From Pseudomonas sp. ANT_H12B (GTDB taxonomy: Bacteria > Pseudomonadota > Gammaproteobacteria > Pseudomonadales > Pseudomonadaceae): a stretch of DNA of 64,000 nucleotides. The translations under genes and the position numbers were made by a program. The notes beneath the pieces were generated by a model, which saw only the letters and a program-made list of their open reading frames with translations, was not told where the DNA came from and ran no database searches. The stretch is taken from the NCBI RefSeq assembly GCF_008369325.1, contig NZ_VOBI01000009.1, positions 62,001 through 126,000 on the forward strand, read 5' to 3'. Positions 32,524-40,863 of this stretch are shown here, in pieces; the first letter of the stretch is position 1, and each line of letters opens with the position of its first letter.

Positions 32524-33234
32524 TTATTTGATGTGCCGTCCGCCGTTGACGGTCAGGGTCGTGCCGGTGACATAAGGGTTGTCGAGCAGGTAACGCAAGC
32601 TCTGGTAGATCACTTCGCTGCCGGGTTCGATGCCCAGCGCGGACTTGGCCAGTGCCTTGGCGCGGTACGCCGCGTCGTCGTCGGGATTGAACAGTAGCAG
32701 GGCGGGCGCGATGCCGTTGACCTTGATTGTCGGCGCATATTTAGCGGCAAAGGACAGGGTCAGGCTGTCGAGCCCGGCTTTGCTGGCGCAATAACCGATG
32801 TGCTTGCTGCTGCCCCTGCGGGTCACGTCATCGCTGATGTGCACGATATCGGCAGGGGTTGAGCGTTCGAGCAAATCGGCACAATGCAGGTTGATCAGGT
32901 ACGGCGCAAGCATGTGCACATTGAACATGCGAGTGAACGCAGCGGCGTCGGTGTCCGGGGTTTCAGCCAGCCATTCGGAGGCGTTATGGACAATCGCCCG
33001 CAGGCTGTCGGTGTGGGTTTTCAGTTCGCTGATAAACGCGAAGATCCCGGCTTCAGTGGCAAAGTCCGCAAACACCGCCGTCGCACCCAGGTCGCGCAGG
33101 ATTTGCACGCCGGGGCGTTCGCTGCGGTAGCTGAAGATCACCGGCTGGCCGTCTTCGAGCAATCGCTGCGCACAGTGCAGGCCGACACGCTGGCCGGCAC
33201 CGGTGATGAGGATTGGAGCTGCGGAAGAGGTCAT
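32524..33234 (-). CDS. folM: Dihydromonapterin reductase FolM
   Basis: Short-chain dehydrogenase of 236 aa. Cofactor-binding ITGAGQRVGLHCAQ at residue 9, the catalytic YCASKAGLDSL (YxxxK) near 143. It reduces dihydromonapterin to tetrahydromonapterin, with some dihydrofolate reductase activity. It ends in GRHIK. The start MTSSAAPILITGAG at 33234 is by family. First gene of the unit folM-folE-folX. Confidence 0.9.
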   Translation of the reverse strand: MTSSAAPILITGAGQRVGLHCAQRLLEDGQPVIFSYRSERPGVQILRDLGATAVFADFATEAGIFAFISELKTHTDSLRAIVHNASEWLAETPDTDAAAFTRMFNVHMLAPYLINLHCADLLERSTPADIVHISDDVTRRGSSKHIGYCASKAGLDSLTLSFAAKYAPTIKVNGIAPALLLFNPDDDAAYRAKALAKSALGIEPGSEVIYQSLRYLLDNPYVTGTTLTVNGGRHIK

Positions 33235-33314
33235 GAACGGCTCGCGTCGCGGTAAGAGCAAAACTATACCAGCGCGCGGCGGCGTTCACCTATCGTGGCG
33301 CTCCCACAGGGAGA

Positions 33315-33884
33315 TTATTGATTCTGGGTGATGGGCTTGGCAGGCAACCGACGCGTAGACGCGCTGTTCAGCCAGTTGGCCAGCAGGCGAGTCGACAACG
33401 GAATGAAGAAGTAGACCATCAGCGGGGTCAGGCACAGGGTGCTGATGAGCACACGACTCAACAATCCCATTTCGGCCAGCAATGGCCCCAGGACAACGTT
33501 GAACAGCAGCGAAACCGGAAAGAACGCCAGCCAGATCGCCACGGCCTGTTTCCAGCGCGGTGGACGTTGGCCGACAGCGCCGAACCAGCCTTCGATACCG
33601 CTGACCCGATGTTCCGTAGGATGGGCGAACAGGTCGCTACCGCGCCCAAGCCAGGCGGTGCGCGAGGCGGAATGCTCCCAGGCATGCAGCGTCTGTTCGT
33701 CGGCGAAGCGGAAAATAATCTGGAATTCGTCATCGTCGGGCGGCGGGGCAAGCACGCCAGAACCGAGATAACCCTGGAAATCAGTGGCCAGTTGTTCGCC
33801 TTCGCGCAACCAGGTGATGAGGTCCTGATAACGCCCATCGGCGACGCGGCGCGCAACCATCAGCGTGACGGGTGAGGTAGACAT
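33315..33884 (-). CDS. Antibiotic biosynthesis monooxygenase (ABM) family membrane protein
   Basis: A 189-aa protein with an N-terminal ABM-like ferredoxin-fold domain (about 5-95, PVTLMVARRVADGRYQDLITWLREGEQL, then FRFADEQTLHAWEHS) and two C-terminal transmembrane helices (about 118-138 and 148-168). Such ABM-plus-membrane proteins have no established role. The ATG at 33884 has GGAG upstream. It is divergent from the MerR gene across a 191-base promoter region, so it may be a target of that regulator. Confidence 0.8.
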   Translation of the reverse strand: MSTSPVTLMVARRVADGRYQDLITWLREGEQLATDFQGYLGSGVLAPPPDDDEFQIIFRFADEQTLHAWEHSASRTAWLGRGSDLFAHPTEHRVSGIEGWFGAVGQRPPRWKQAVAIWLAFFPVSLLFNVVLGPLLAEMGLLSRVLISTLCLTPLMVYFFIPLSTRLLANWLNSASTRRLPAKPITQNQ

Positions 33885-34029
33885 TTTGTATCTCCATATG
33901 ACAACCGCGTCGCTCCGGATAGGAGTTTCGCCAGGCACAGCGCCGGGGTGGTGGGCTGCGTCTTGGGACAGGCAAGAATTATTCCTGATTCTGCCTGATA
34001 CGTCAGTGACATTCGTCGCCATCAGCGTC

Positions 34030-34060
34030 TTGAATCGTGTGGGGGCAGGGGGAGTAGAAT
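34030..34060 (+). promoter_or_regulatory. Possible promoter of the MerR gene
   Basis: TTGAAT and TAGAAT are separated by 19 bases, a spacing typical of promoters controlled by MerR proteins, which often have elongated spacers. It lies 16 bases before the ATG at 34076. Confidence 0.35.
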
Positions 34061-34075
34061 GGGATCCAATTTTAC

Positions 34076-35053
34076 ATGGACGTAGACCCGCTTATGCCAG
34101 TGCCGCCTGAACTTGTCCCGGATGCGCTATCCGGCCTCTCACTTGACCGTGAAGAGTTCTTTCCGATTCGCGAAGTGGCGCGCCTGACCGGGGTCAACCC
34201 GGTCACGCTACGCGCATGGGAACGACGTTATGGTCTGATACAGCCCACACGCACCGACAGTGGGCATCGCTTGTACTCGATGACCGATATCGAGCGGGTT
34301 CGCAGCATTCTTGACTGGATCGATCGAGGGGTTGCTGTCAGCAAGGTCGGGAAGATACTGGCCAAAACGGCACCGCTTCAGGCGCTGTGGCACATCATCC
34401 CGAACGAACTCGTGCAAGTGGACTATGCGCAATGGCAGCAGCAAGTTCAGGCGGCGGTGAGTGCCTTTGACGAGGTTCAATTGGAGCAGGTCTATGGGCA
34501 GATCTTTTCCAGTTATCCCCTGACTGTCGTGTTTCAGGACATTCTGATTCCGCTCTGGAAGCTGTTACTGCAACGCAATGAAACATTCGGCCAGACCAGC
34601 GAGTGGCTTTTCCTGGATGGTTTTCTGCGTTCCCGAGTGTTGCAACGCCTGCTGCTGGTGCGGGTCATGCAACCGCGACGAGTGATTGTCAGTGCCTTGG
34701 CCGATCAGTGTCGCGAACTCGAACTGCTGGTAACAGCGCTGTTTCTGAGCAGTGTCGACTCGGCGATTCAAGTGCTGGCTCTGGGTCAACCATTCGATGA
34801 GTTGGCCCTGGTCTGCGAGAGGATCAAGCCCCAGGCGCTGGTGCTGTTTTCCAGTCACGCGCCAGCCGCCGGGTTGCCCCGGCGCTTGAATCGCCTGGCC
34901 TTGAGCCTGGATTGTCAATTGATACTGGCGGGTGACGCGTCCGACCTGGCGCAGGAGAGCCTGGCCGGATCGTCGATTGGTTGTCTGGGGAGCGAGGGAT
35001 TGGTGATGCGTCAGCGTCTGAAACAGTTCCTGGCAGGCAACCTGGATACTTGA
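34076..35053 (+). CDS. MerR-type regulator, class II LitR-like
   Basis: A 325-aa regulator. A MerR helix-turn-helix is at about 28-95 (FPIREVARLTGVNPVTLRAW, then GHRLYSMTDIERV). The remainder resembles CarH/LitR light regulators, but the B12-binding motif DxHxxG and the W-x9-EH helix motif are missing, which fits class II LitR proteins that depend on a LOV partner instead of adenosylcobalamin. A LOV gene lies 660 bases away. The ATG at 34076 or 34094 may be the start. It ends one base from the convergent PilZ-like gene. Confidence 0.8.
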   Translation: MDVDPLMPVPPELVPDALSGLSLDREEFFPIREVARLTGVNPVTLRAWERRYGLIQPTRTDSGHRLYSMTDIERVRSILDWIDRGVAVSKVGKILAKTAPLQALWHIIPNELVQVDYAQWQQQVQAAVSAFDEVQLEQVYGQIFSSYPLTVVFQDILIPLWKLLLQRNETFGQTSEWLFLDGFLRSRVLQRLLLVRVMQPRRVIVSALADQCRELELLVTALFLSSVDSAIQVLALGQPFDELALVCERIKPQALVLFSSHAPAAGLPRRLNRLALSLDCQLILAGDASDLAQESLAGSSIGCLGSEGLVMRQRLKQFLAGNLDT

Positions 35054-35054
35054 G

Positions 35055-35660
35055 TCACAGATGCAGTGCGGGATGAGCCAGGCGATGTTGTTGAAGGATG
35101 TACTGGCGCAGGCGCTCGATTTCGTCCTTGTCGCACTGGCTCAACTGGTAGGCAAAGAAACCCTGCTCGGTTTCTTTCTCGAATGAGCCGCGCAACGCGA
35201 TCCGCTCATAGCCTGAAGGGCTGAACCACAAGGCGAAATTTTTGGGTGGTTTGGTTTTGTTGTGAACTTCGAGCAAAACCCCTTTGAACGACACTTCATG
35301 CACCCACATCGTACCGGGTTGCCCATTGGCATTTTCCAGCGCTACCGGCTCCTCGAGTACCAGCCGCCATGGCCGGACCAGCGGCCCGTCTTCATAAATG
35401 CTGGGGACGCCCAAGCGTAAATGCAGCGCGTGAAACTCGTCTTCCACCAAGTGCAGGGGGAAGGTCATTTGCTGATTTTCGAAGTTGGCTTGAATGGTGA
35501 CTTGCTCATGAGCGGCAAGGCGCGTGAGCAAGTCACGGATTTGCGATCCACCGTTGACGAGCAGGCTCGACGTCGCATCCCTCACATTGAGTTGCGGGTT
35601 GTGTTGCATGGTCTGGATAAAATCCAGCTCATCCTGGGTCAGGAGTGCGTCGCGCTGCAT
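35055..35660 (-). CDS. PilZ/YcgR-like protein cotranscribed with a LOV receptor
   Basis: A 201-aa protein (from the ATG at 35660). The layout is like flagellar-brake proteins: an N-terminal beta domain (about 35-90), then a PilZ-like domain with an MWVHEVSFKGVLLEVHN strand where PilZ has DxSxxG, and a C-terminal GFFAYQLSQCDKDEIERLRQYI. The RxxxR c-di-GMP motif is not clear, so ligand binding is doubtful. An in-frame TTG at 35714 directly follows the LOV stop and would give 219 aa. Probably a downstream effector or partner of the LOV protein. Function unproven. Confidence 0.6.
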   Translation of the reverse strand: MQRDALLTQDELDFIQTMQHNPQLNVRDATSSLLVNGGSQIRDLLTRLAAHEQVTIQANFENQQMTFPLHLVEDEFHALHLRLGVPSIYEDGPLVRPWRLVLEEPVALENANGQPGTMWVHEVSFKGVLLEVHNKTKPPKNFALWFSPSGYERIALRGSFEKETEQGFFAYQLSQCDKDEIERLRQYILQQHRLAHPALHL

Positions 35661-35714
35661 GATTGGCTCGAAAAAAAAAGTTACAAACTCATCGGTGATT
35701 GTAGTTAATGACAA

Positions 35715-36191
35715 TTAATTCGCAGTTTTGTTTTCGCCGTTCGTCGCCTTGAGTGCGGCAAGCTCGGCCTGGAGTTCAGCCACTTGTGCTTCGAGCTGCG
35801 CGGCCCGCTGCTGCGCCTTGACTTGAGCGGTCACATCTTTCTGTACGCCAACAAAATAAGTCTGCCCATCGCTCGGGTTTTTTACCGTCGAAAGCGACAG
35901 TTCGTTCCAGAACGGCGTGCCGTCCTTGCGGTAGTTTCGCAGGATTTCCCGGCAGGAGCCGCCACGGCTCAACGCCTCGCGAATCAACGCCAGCGCGTCC
36001 TGATCGCGGTCACCAGACTGAAGAAAGCGGCAATCCTGGTAGAGGATTTCTTCGCTGGTGTAACCGGTCAGGCGCTCGAACGCCGGGTTGACGTAAATCA
36101 GGATGTTGTCTTGCTCGCCTTCCTTTTCGGCAATCACGATGCCGTCGTTGGAGGCGTTAATCACCATTTGCAGCAATTGAGCGTTGATCAT
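35715..36191 (-). CDS. Short LOV blue-light photoreceptor
   Basis: A 158-aa protein made of one LOV/PAS domain plus a helical tail with no effector domain. The core ASNDGIVIAEKEG, VNPAFERLTGY and the flavin motif YQDCRFLQSGDRDQ carry the photoactive Cys54. Later RNYRKDGTPFWNELSLSTV and YFVGVQKDVT complete the FMN pocket. The tail (about 120-150) is an alpha-helical coiled coil for dimerisation. It closely resembles the Pseudomonas putida short LOV proteins (SB1/SB2-LOV). The ATG at 36191 follows AAGGA. The PilZ-like gene follows directly. Confidence 0.9.
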   Translation of the reverse strand: MINAQLLQMVINASNDGIVIAEKEGEQDNILIYVNPAFERLTGYTSEEILYQDCRFLQSGDRDQDALALIREALSRGGSCREILRNYRKDGTPFWNELSLSTVKNPSDGQTYFVGVQKDVTAQVKAQQRAAQLEAQVAELQAELAALKATNGENKTAN

Positions 36192-36333
36192 CGCAGCGTC
36201 CTTTGCGAGTAAATTGAGGCTGCATTCTAAAAGAACACTGGTTGCCATCAATGCTTATTGAGAGTCAATCGCAGCTTTTTTGCTGTGGCTGTTAATATCC
36301 CCCGTCTTTTTACTCAGCTTCAGGATCAAATTG

Positions 36334-36789
36334 ATGAAAGTCGCCATCCTTTCCGGCTCGGTGTACGGCGCGGCTGAAGAAGTCGCCCACCATGCCGCGA
36401 ACATTTTGAAAACTGCGGGTTTCGAAACCTTTCACAACCCGCGGGCAAGCCTCGCGGATATTCAGGCCTTTGGCCCCGAAGCCTTCCTGGCGGTGACTTC
36501 CACCACCGGCATGGGCGAGTTGCCGGACAACCTGCAGCCATTGTATTTCGCGATTCGCGATCAGTTGCCGGCTGCCTGGCGTGGCTTACCGGGCGCCGTG
36601 ATTGGTCTGGGCGATGCGAGTTACGGTGACACGTTCTGCGGTGGCGGCGAGCAGATGCGCGAATTGTTCGGCGAACTGGGTCTTCGCGAAGTGCTGCCAA
36701 TGCTGCGCCTGGACGCCAGTGAAAGCGTGACCCCGGACACCGACGCCGAGCCTTGGCTGGCTGACCTGGTCAGCGCTCTGCGGGGCTGA
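36334..36789 (+). CDS. Flavodoxin (MioC-like)
   Basis: A 151-aa FMN-binding flavodoxin. The phosphate loop SGSVYGAAEEVA is at residues 7-18, TSTTGMGELPDN near 60 and GLGDASYGDTFCGGG near 93 bind the flavin. It probably carries electrons in a reductase reaction not defined here. The start MKVAILSGSV at 36334 is by family; the upstream in-frame extension is not homologous. Its last 20 bases overlap the 3' end of the convergent LysR gene. Confidence 0.9.
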   Translation: MKVAILSGSVYGAAEEVAHHAANILKTAGFETFHNPRASLADIQAFGPEAFLAVTSTTGMGELPDNLQPLYFAIRDQLPAAWRGLPGAVIGLGDASYGDTFCGGGEQMRELFGELGLREVLPMLRLDASESVTPDTDAEPWLADLVSALRG

Positions 36790-37672
36790 CCGGTCGCTCG
36801 CGCAGCAAGGCGAGCCAGGCTTGAGCGGCTTTTGACAAGTACGCGCCCTGTCGCCAGATGAAGGCGATATCCCAACGCAGATAGTCCGGCGCGTTCAAGG
36901 TCAGGCGTACCACACCTGGCCGCTCCAGCCCGCGTGCCACGACCCGGGGCAACAGCACCACACCCTGACCAGCGGCGACCAGCGCCGCGAGAAAGTCCGC
37001 CTGACCGCTGCGACCGCCTTCTTTCGGTGTAAAGCCCAGCTGCTTGCAGGCTTGCAGCAAGCGGTCGTTGAGCACGAAGCTGCGCTGATAAAGCAGAAAC
37101 GGCGTATCGACCAACTCTTCCAACCCAATCACCTTCTTCCTCGCCAGCGGATGATCGGCCGGCAGCAGGGCGTCCAGCGGTTCGTCGCAGAAAGGTTGAA
37201 AGGCGAATTGCGGGTCCTTCGTCAGCAGGCTGCCACCCAGTTCCAGTTCACCGCTCAAAATCGCCTGTTCGATGTTCAGGCTGCCGCCCTCCAGCAACTG
37301 AATGCTGATGTTCGGGTAGCGACGCCGGTATTCGGCAAACAGTCCGGCGAACAGTGCATCGCCGGCCAGTAGCGGCAACCCGAGGCGTAATTCCCCACGG
37401 GTCAGTTGGCTCAAATCATCCAGCTCGCTGAGCAGTTCATTGCGCAGTCGCAGCATGCCTTCGGCTCGCTGCAGCACCACATGGCCAGCGGCAGTCAGGC
37501 GCAGCTGCGAACCCAGCCGTTCGAGCAGCGGTGTGCCCAGGCTCTGTTCCAATTGAGCGACTTGCTTGCTCACCGCCGATTGGCTGATGTGCAAGGTCTT
37601 GGCGGCTTGGGTAAAACCACCTTGATGCATCACTTCGACGAAGCTGCGTAGCTGTTTGAATTCCACGGGCAT
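36770..37672 (-). CDS. LysR family transcriptional regulator
   Basis: A 300-aa regulator with a typical N-terminal winged HTH (FKQLRSFVEVMHQGGFTQAAKTLHISQSAVSKQVAQLE) and a C-terminal LysR substrate domain. It is divergent from lrgA with a 90-base gap and is therefore the likely regulator of lrgAB, similar to CidR/LysR-lrgAB arrangements in other bacteria. The inducer is unknown. The ATG at 37672 is by homology. It overlaps the flavodoxin gene at the 3' end. Confidence 0.9.
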   Translation of the reverse strand: MPVEFKQLRSFVEVMHQGGFTQAAKTLHISQSAVSKQVAQLEQSLGTPLLERLGSQLRLTAAGHVVLQRAEGMLRLRNELLSELDDLSQLTRGELRLGLPLLAGDALFAGLFAEYRRRYPNISIQLLEGGSLNIEQAILSGELELGGSLLTKDPQFAFQPFCDEPLDALLPADHPLARKKVIGLEELVDTPFLLYQRSFVLNDRLLQACKQLGFTPKEGGRSGQADFLAALVAAGQGVVLLPRVVARGLERPGVVRLTLNAPDYLRWDIAFIWRQGAYLSKAAQAWLALLRERPVSPAER

Positions 37673-37762
37673 GATTCCATTCTGGAATGGTTTGGAGTCT
37701 AACAATTCGCTTCTGGGATAGCAGCCTGCTCCGTAAAATGAGCACCTGTGAGGATCGAAGAC

Positions 37763-38149
37763 ATGAACGCATCAACCTTGAAAAGCCTGGCTCGCCTGTT
37801 GGCTGAACTGGCCGTATTGCTGGCTATCTACCTGCTCGGCTGCCAAATGGCCGTATGGTTTGGCTGGCCGATTCCCGGTGGCGTCATTGGCATGGTGCTT
37901 CTACTGCTGGCGTTTGCCCTGGGGTTGGTCAAACCGGCGGCGCTGCAAATGGGCGCCGGCCTGTTGATGGCCGAGATGCTGTTGTTCTTCATTCCGGCGC
38001 TGATGAGTCTGCTCGATTACGGTGGACTGCTGCTAAGTGATGGCTGGCGGATTCTGCTGGTGATCGGCGTCAGCACCTTGATGGTGATGCTGGTGACTGC
38101 CTTTACCGTGGAACTGGTCGTGCGGTTGAGGAGGTCTCGTGAAGCTTGA
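37763..38149 (+). CDS. lrgA: LrgA/CidA holin-like membrane protein
   Basis: Inner-membrane protein of 128 aa, CidA/LrgA family, four transmembrane helices, with the family GWPIPGGVIGMVLLLLAFALG. CidA/LrgA were described as holin-like and linked to murein hydrolase export and, more recently, to pyruvate or small acid transport. The ATG at 37763 has AGGA eight bases upstream; a GTG at 37748 is less likely. The 3' end overlaps the lrgB start by 11 bases. Confidence 0.9.
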   Translation: MNASTLKSLARLLAELAVLLAIYLLGCQMAVWFGWPIPGGVIGMVLLLLAFALGLVKPAALQMGAGLLMAEMLLFFIPALMSLLDYGGLLLSDGWRILLVIGVSTLMVMLVTAFTVELVVRLRRSREA

Positions 38150-38825
38150 ACTGATGCCGATGTTCTGGCTGGCCTTCACGCTGCTGGCCTATCTGTTCAG
38201 CCGCTGGATCTACCGGCGCACCGGACGCTATGTGCTGTCGCCACTGATTCTGGTCCCGGCCCTGTTGTTGGCGCTCGCTGTGCCGCTGCACACGGCTTAT
38301 GCCGAATACTCGAGCAACACCCATTGGCTGATGCTGGTGCTGGGGCCAGTGACCGTCGCCTTCGCGGTGCCGATCTGGCAACAGCGGCAGATGTTGATGC
38401 GGCACTGGTCGGCGTTGTTACTGGGGATGCTGGCGGGCAGTGCGGCGTCCATCGGCAGCTCGTTCGGCCTGGCCAAGGCGTTGGCCCTGGACAGTTCGGT
38501 AACGATGTCGCTGGTGCCGCGTTCGATCACCACGCCTTTTGCCATGCCGTTGGCGCACGACCTGGGTGGCGTGCCGGAACTGACGGCGGTGTTCGTGATG
38601 TTCACTGGCGTTTTCGGGGCGCTGCTCGGTGGCATCCTGCTCAAGTGGTTGCCACTGCGCAGTGCCTTGGCTCGGGGGGCGTTGTTTGGTGTTGGCGCGC
38701 ACGGCGCCGGGGTCAGCCGGGCGCATGAAGTGGGAGGTGAAGAGGGCTCGGTCGCGGGGTTAGTCATGGTTCTGACGGGACTGCTGAATCTGTTCGCGGC
38801 CCCATTGCTGGCGGCAATACTTTGA
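38139..38825 (+). CDS. lrgB: LrgB family membrane protein
   Basis: Inner-membrane partner of LrgA, 228 aa, start GTG at 38139 with GGAGG just upstream. Several hydrophobic segments; the conserved LVPRSITTPFAMPLAHDLGGVPELTA stretch is the family signature, followed by GVGAHGAGVSRAHEVGGEEGSVAGL. It operates with LrgA, and both are probably controlled by the divergent LysR gene. Confidence 0.92.
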   Translation: MKLELMPMFWLAFTLLAYLFSRWIYRRTGRYVLSPLILVPALLLALAVPLHTAYAEYSSNTHWLMLVLGPVTVAFAVPIWQQRQMLMRHWSALLLGMLAGSAASIGSSFGLAKALALDSSVTMSLVPRSITTPFAMPLAHDLGGVPELTAVFVMFTGVFGALLGGILLKWLPLRSALARGALFGVGAHGAGVSRAHEVGGEEGSVAGLVMVLTGLLNLFAAPLLAAIL

Positions 38826-38956
38826 CACGGAGCCATACCCGTCGACGTACTGACTCGCTAGGCCATCAAGCTGGCTGTCAATGCAACTACACGAACCTCG
38901 GTGGGTGACTAGACTGATTCACGTGAACAAAACAATAAGAACAGGAGTTCCTTGCC

Positions 38957-39739
38957 GTGAATGTAGCGCCCGTCCAATCCCCCGACAATGTCAAAGACCA
39001 GGTCAGTGCCGCCGAGTGGCAGACCCGCGTCGATCTGGCTGCCTGCTACCGTCTGGTTGCCCTGCATGGCTGGGACGATCTGATCTTTACCCACATCTCG
39101 GCCAAGGTGCCAGGCACCGAAGATTTCCTGATCAACCCGTTCGGGCTGATGTTCCACGAGATCACCGCATCGAGCCTGGTCAAAGTCGATCAGGCCGGTA
39201 ACAAACTGATGGACAGTCCCTACGAGATCAACCCGGCGGGGTACACCATCCACAGCGCCGTGCATGAAGTGCGTCACGACGTGGTTTGCGTACTGCACAC
39301 CCACACGGCGGCGGGCGTTGCGGTGTCGGCGCAGAAACAAGGCGTTTTGCCGATCAGCCAGCAATCATTGTTTGTCCTGTCGAGCCTGGCGTATCACGCC
39401 TACGAAGGCGTGGCGCTCAACCATGAAGAGAAGGCGCGCTTGCAAGTCGATCTCGGTGAAAATAATTTCCTGATGCTGCATAACCACGGTCTGCTGACCT
39501 GTGGCGGCACCATCGCCGACACGTTCCTGATGATGTTTACCTTCCAGCGCGCCTGCGATATCCAGGTACTGGCGCAGAACGGTGGCGCTGAACTGATCGC
39601 CATCGAGCCGCAGGTTCTGGCGGGCGCCAAGGCGATGATTGCCGGCGTCACCAAAAGTGCTCAAGGGATGGGTGGTGCACTGGCCTGGCCAGCGTTGCTG
39701 CGCAAACTCGATAAACAAGACCCGGGTTATAAACTCTGA
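38957..39739 (+). CDS. Class II aldolase/adducin family protein
   Basis: A 260-aa zinc-type aldolase of the fuculose/ribulose-phosphate aldolase superfamily. Zinc ligands are visible as HTHTAAG near 113 and HNHGLL near 174. This subgroup is often next to an alpha/beta hydrolase as here, and its substrate is not known. GTG at 38957 is the start, with GGAG upstream; the stop codon overlaps the ATG of the hydrolase gene by one base, so the two are coupled. Confidence 0.85.
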   Translation: MNVAPVQSPDNVKDQVSAAEWQTRVDLAACYRLVALHGWDDLIFTHISAKVPGTEDFLINPFGLMFHEITASSLVKVDQAGNKLMDSPYEINPAGYTIHSAVHEVRHDVVCVLHTHTAAGVAVSAQKQGVLPISQQSLFVLSSLAYHAYEGVALNHEEKARLQVDLGENNFLMLHNHGLLTCGGTIADTFLMMFTFQRACDIQVLAQNGGAELIAIEPQVLAGAKAMIAGVTKSAQGMGGALAWPALLRKLDKQDPGYKL

Positions 39740-40641
39740 TGCCTCTCGCCGAGATCCCTCTGTGTGTCTGGCGCAAACGCGGCCAGACGTTCGTATTCCG
39801 TGGCCAGACCATCCGTTACTGGACGGCGGGGCAGGGTGAGCCGCTGTTGCTCATTCATGGCTTCCCGACGGCCAGTTGGGACTGGCATTACCTATGGCAG
39901 CCGCTGATTCAACGCTACCGCGTGATTGCCTGCGACATGCTCGGCTTCGGTGATTCGGCAAAACCTGTGAACCATGAATACAGCCTGCTGGAGCAAGCCG
40001 ATCTGCAACAGGCGTTGCTGGCACACCTGAGCGTCGAGCAACCGGTGCACGTGTTGGCGCACGATTACGGTGACAGCGTGGCTCAGGAATTATTGGCCCG
40101 CCATTATGAAGCGCGCATTGATATCGCCAGTTGTGTGTTCCTCAATGGCGGCCTGTTTCCCGAAACCCATCGCCCGATACTGATGCAAAAACTCCTGCTC
40201 AGCCCGTTGGGCTGGATGATTGGCCGAGCCTTTTCCCGAGATGCGCTGGTGAAGAGTTTCCGGCAAATTTTCGGCCCGCAGAGCCGTCCCTCCGAGAGTG
40301 AAATGGATGATTTCTGGAGCCTGGTAGACAGCAATCACGGGCCGCGGATCATGCACAAGCTGATCGCCTACATCCCGGAACGACGCGCTCAGCGCGAGCG
40401 TTGGGTCAGTGCGATGCAGCGCGGCGAAGTACCGCTGCGGGTGATTGATGGCGAGGTCGATCCGATATCCGGCGCGCACATGGTCGTGCGCTATCGGGAA
40501 TTGATCCCGAACCCGGATACGGTCTTGTTGCCCGGCATCGGCCATTACCCGCAGACCGAGGCGCCGGGGCAAGTGCTCAAACACTATCTGGAGTTTCGCG
40601 ACCGGCTGATTTCAACGCCGCGCAAAGTGGCCTGTTCCTGA
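39739..40641 (+). CDS. Alpha/beta hydrolase, epoxide hydrolase/haloalkane dehalogenase type
   Basis: A 300-aa alpha/beta-fold hydrolase. The oxyanion motif is HGFPTASWDWHY near 36; the nucleophile elbow VLAHDYGDSVAQ has Asp, not Ser, as in epoxide hydrolases and haloalkane dehalogenases; catalytic His is in GIGHYPQTEAP near 277. The Asp nucleophile separates it from esterases and lipases. It is translationally coupled to the class II aldolase upstream. Substrate unknown. Confidence 0.86.
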   Translation: MPLAEIPLCVWRKRGQTFVFRGQTIRYWTAGQGEPLLLIHGFPTASWDWHYLWQPLIQRYRVIACDMLGFGDSAKPVNHEYSLLEQADLQQALLAHLSVEQPVHVLAHDYGDSVAQELLARHYEARIDIASCVFLNGGLFPETHRPILMQKLLLSPLGWMIGRAFSRDALVKSFRQIFGPQSRPSESEMDDFWSLVDSNHGPRIMHKLIAYIPERRAQRERWVSAMQRGEVPLRVIDGEVDPISGAHMVVRYRELIPNPDTVLLPGIGHYPQTEAPGQVLKHYLEFRDRLISTPRKVACS

Positions 40642-40650
40642 GCCGGGCCG

Positions 40651-40729
40651 AAAAGATCGCAGCCTGAGGGCGCGCCTGCAATTGATTGTGCTACATCTGC
40701 AGGTGCTGCCGAACGGCTGCGATTTTTGC
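40651..40729 (+). repeat. Long hairpin repeat after the hydrolase gene
   Basis: AAAAGATCGCAGCC pairs with GGCTGCGATTTTT around a 50-base interior that itself has short pairings. Such GATCGCAGCC elements are common between Pseudomonas genes. With T-run it may also end transcription of the hydrolase gene. Confidence 0.6.
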
Positions 40730-40863
40730 ATTCACCTCCAATTTCAATCTCATCATCCCCCTGCCTTATTGCGCACCATTCAGCCTCCCCCCTGTTCGTT
40801 GTGACCCGCATCGCCGTGCCTGACACTGGACTGATTGTTCCCTTGGCCTGCTGGAGTCCCCCA

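Noticed and set aside
33290..33311. GCGCTCCCACAGGG as another REP element
   Set aside because: Only a short REP-like fragment remains; there is no palindrome or second arm.
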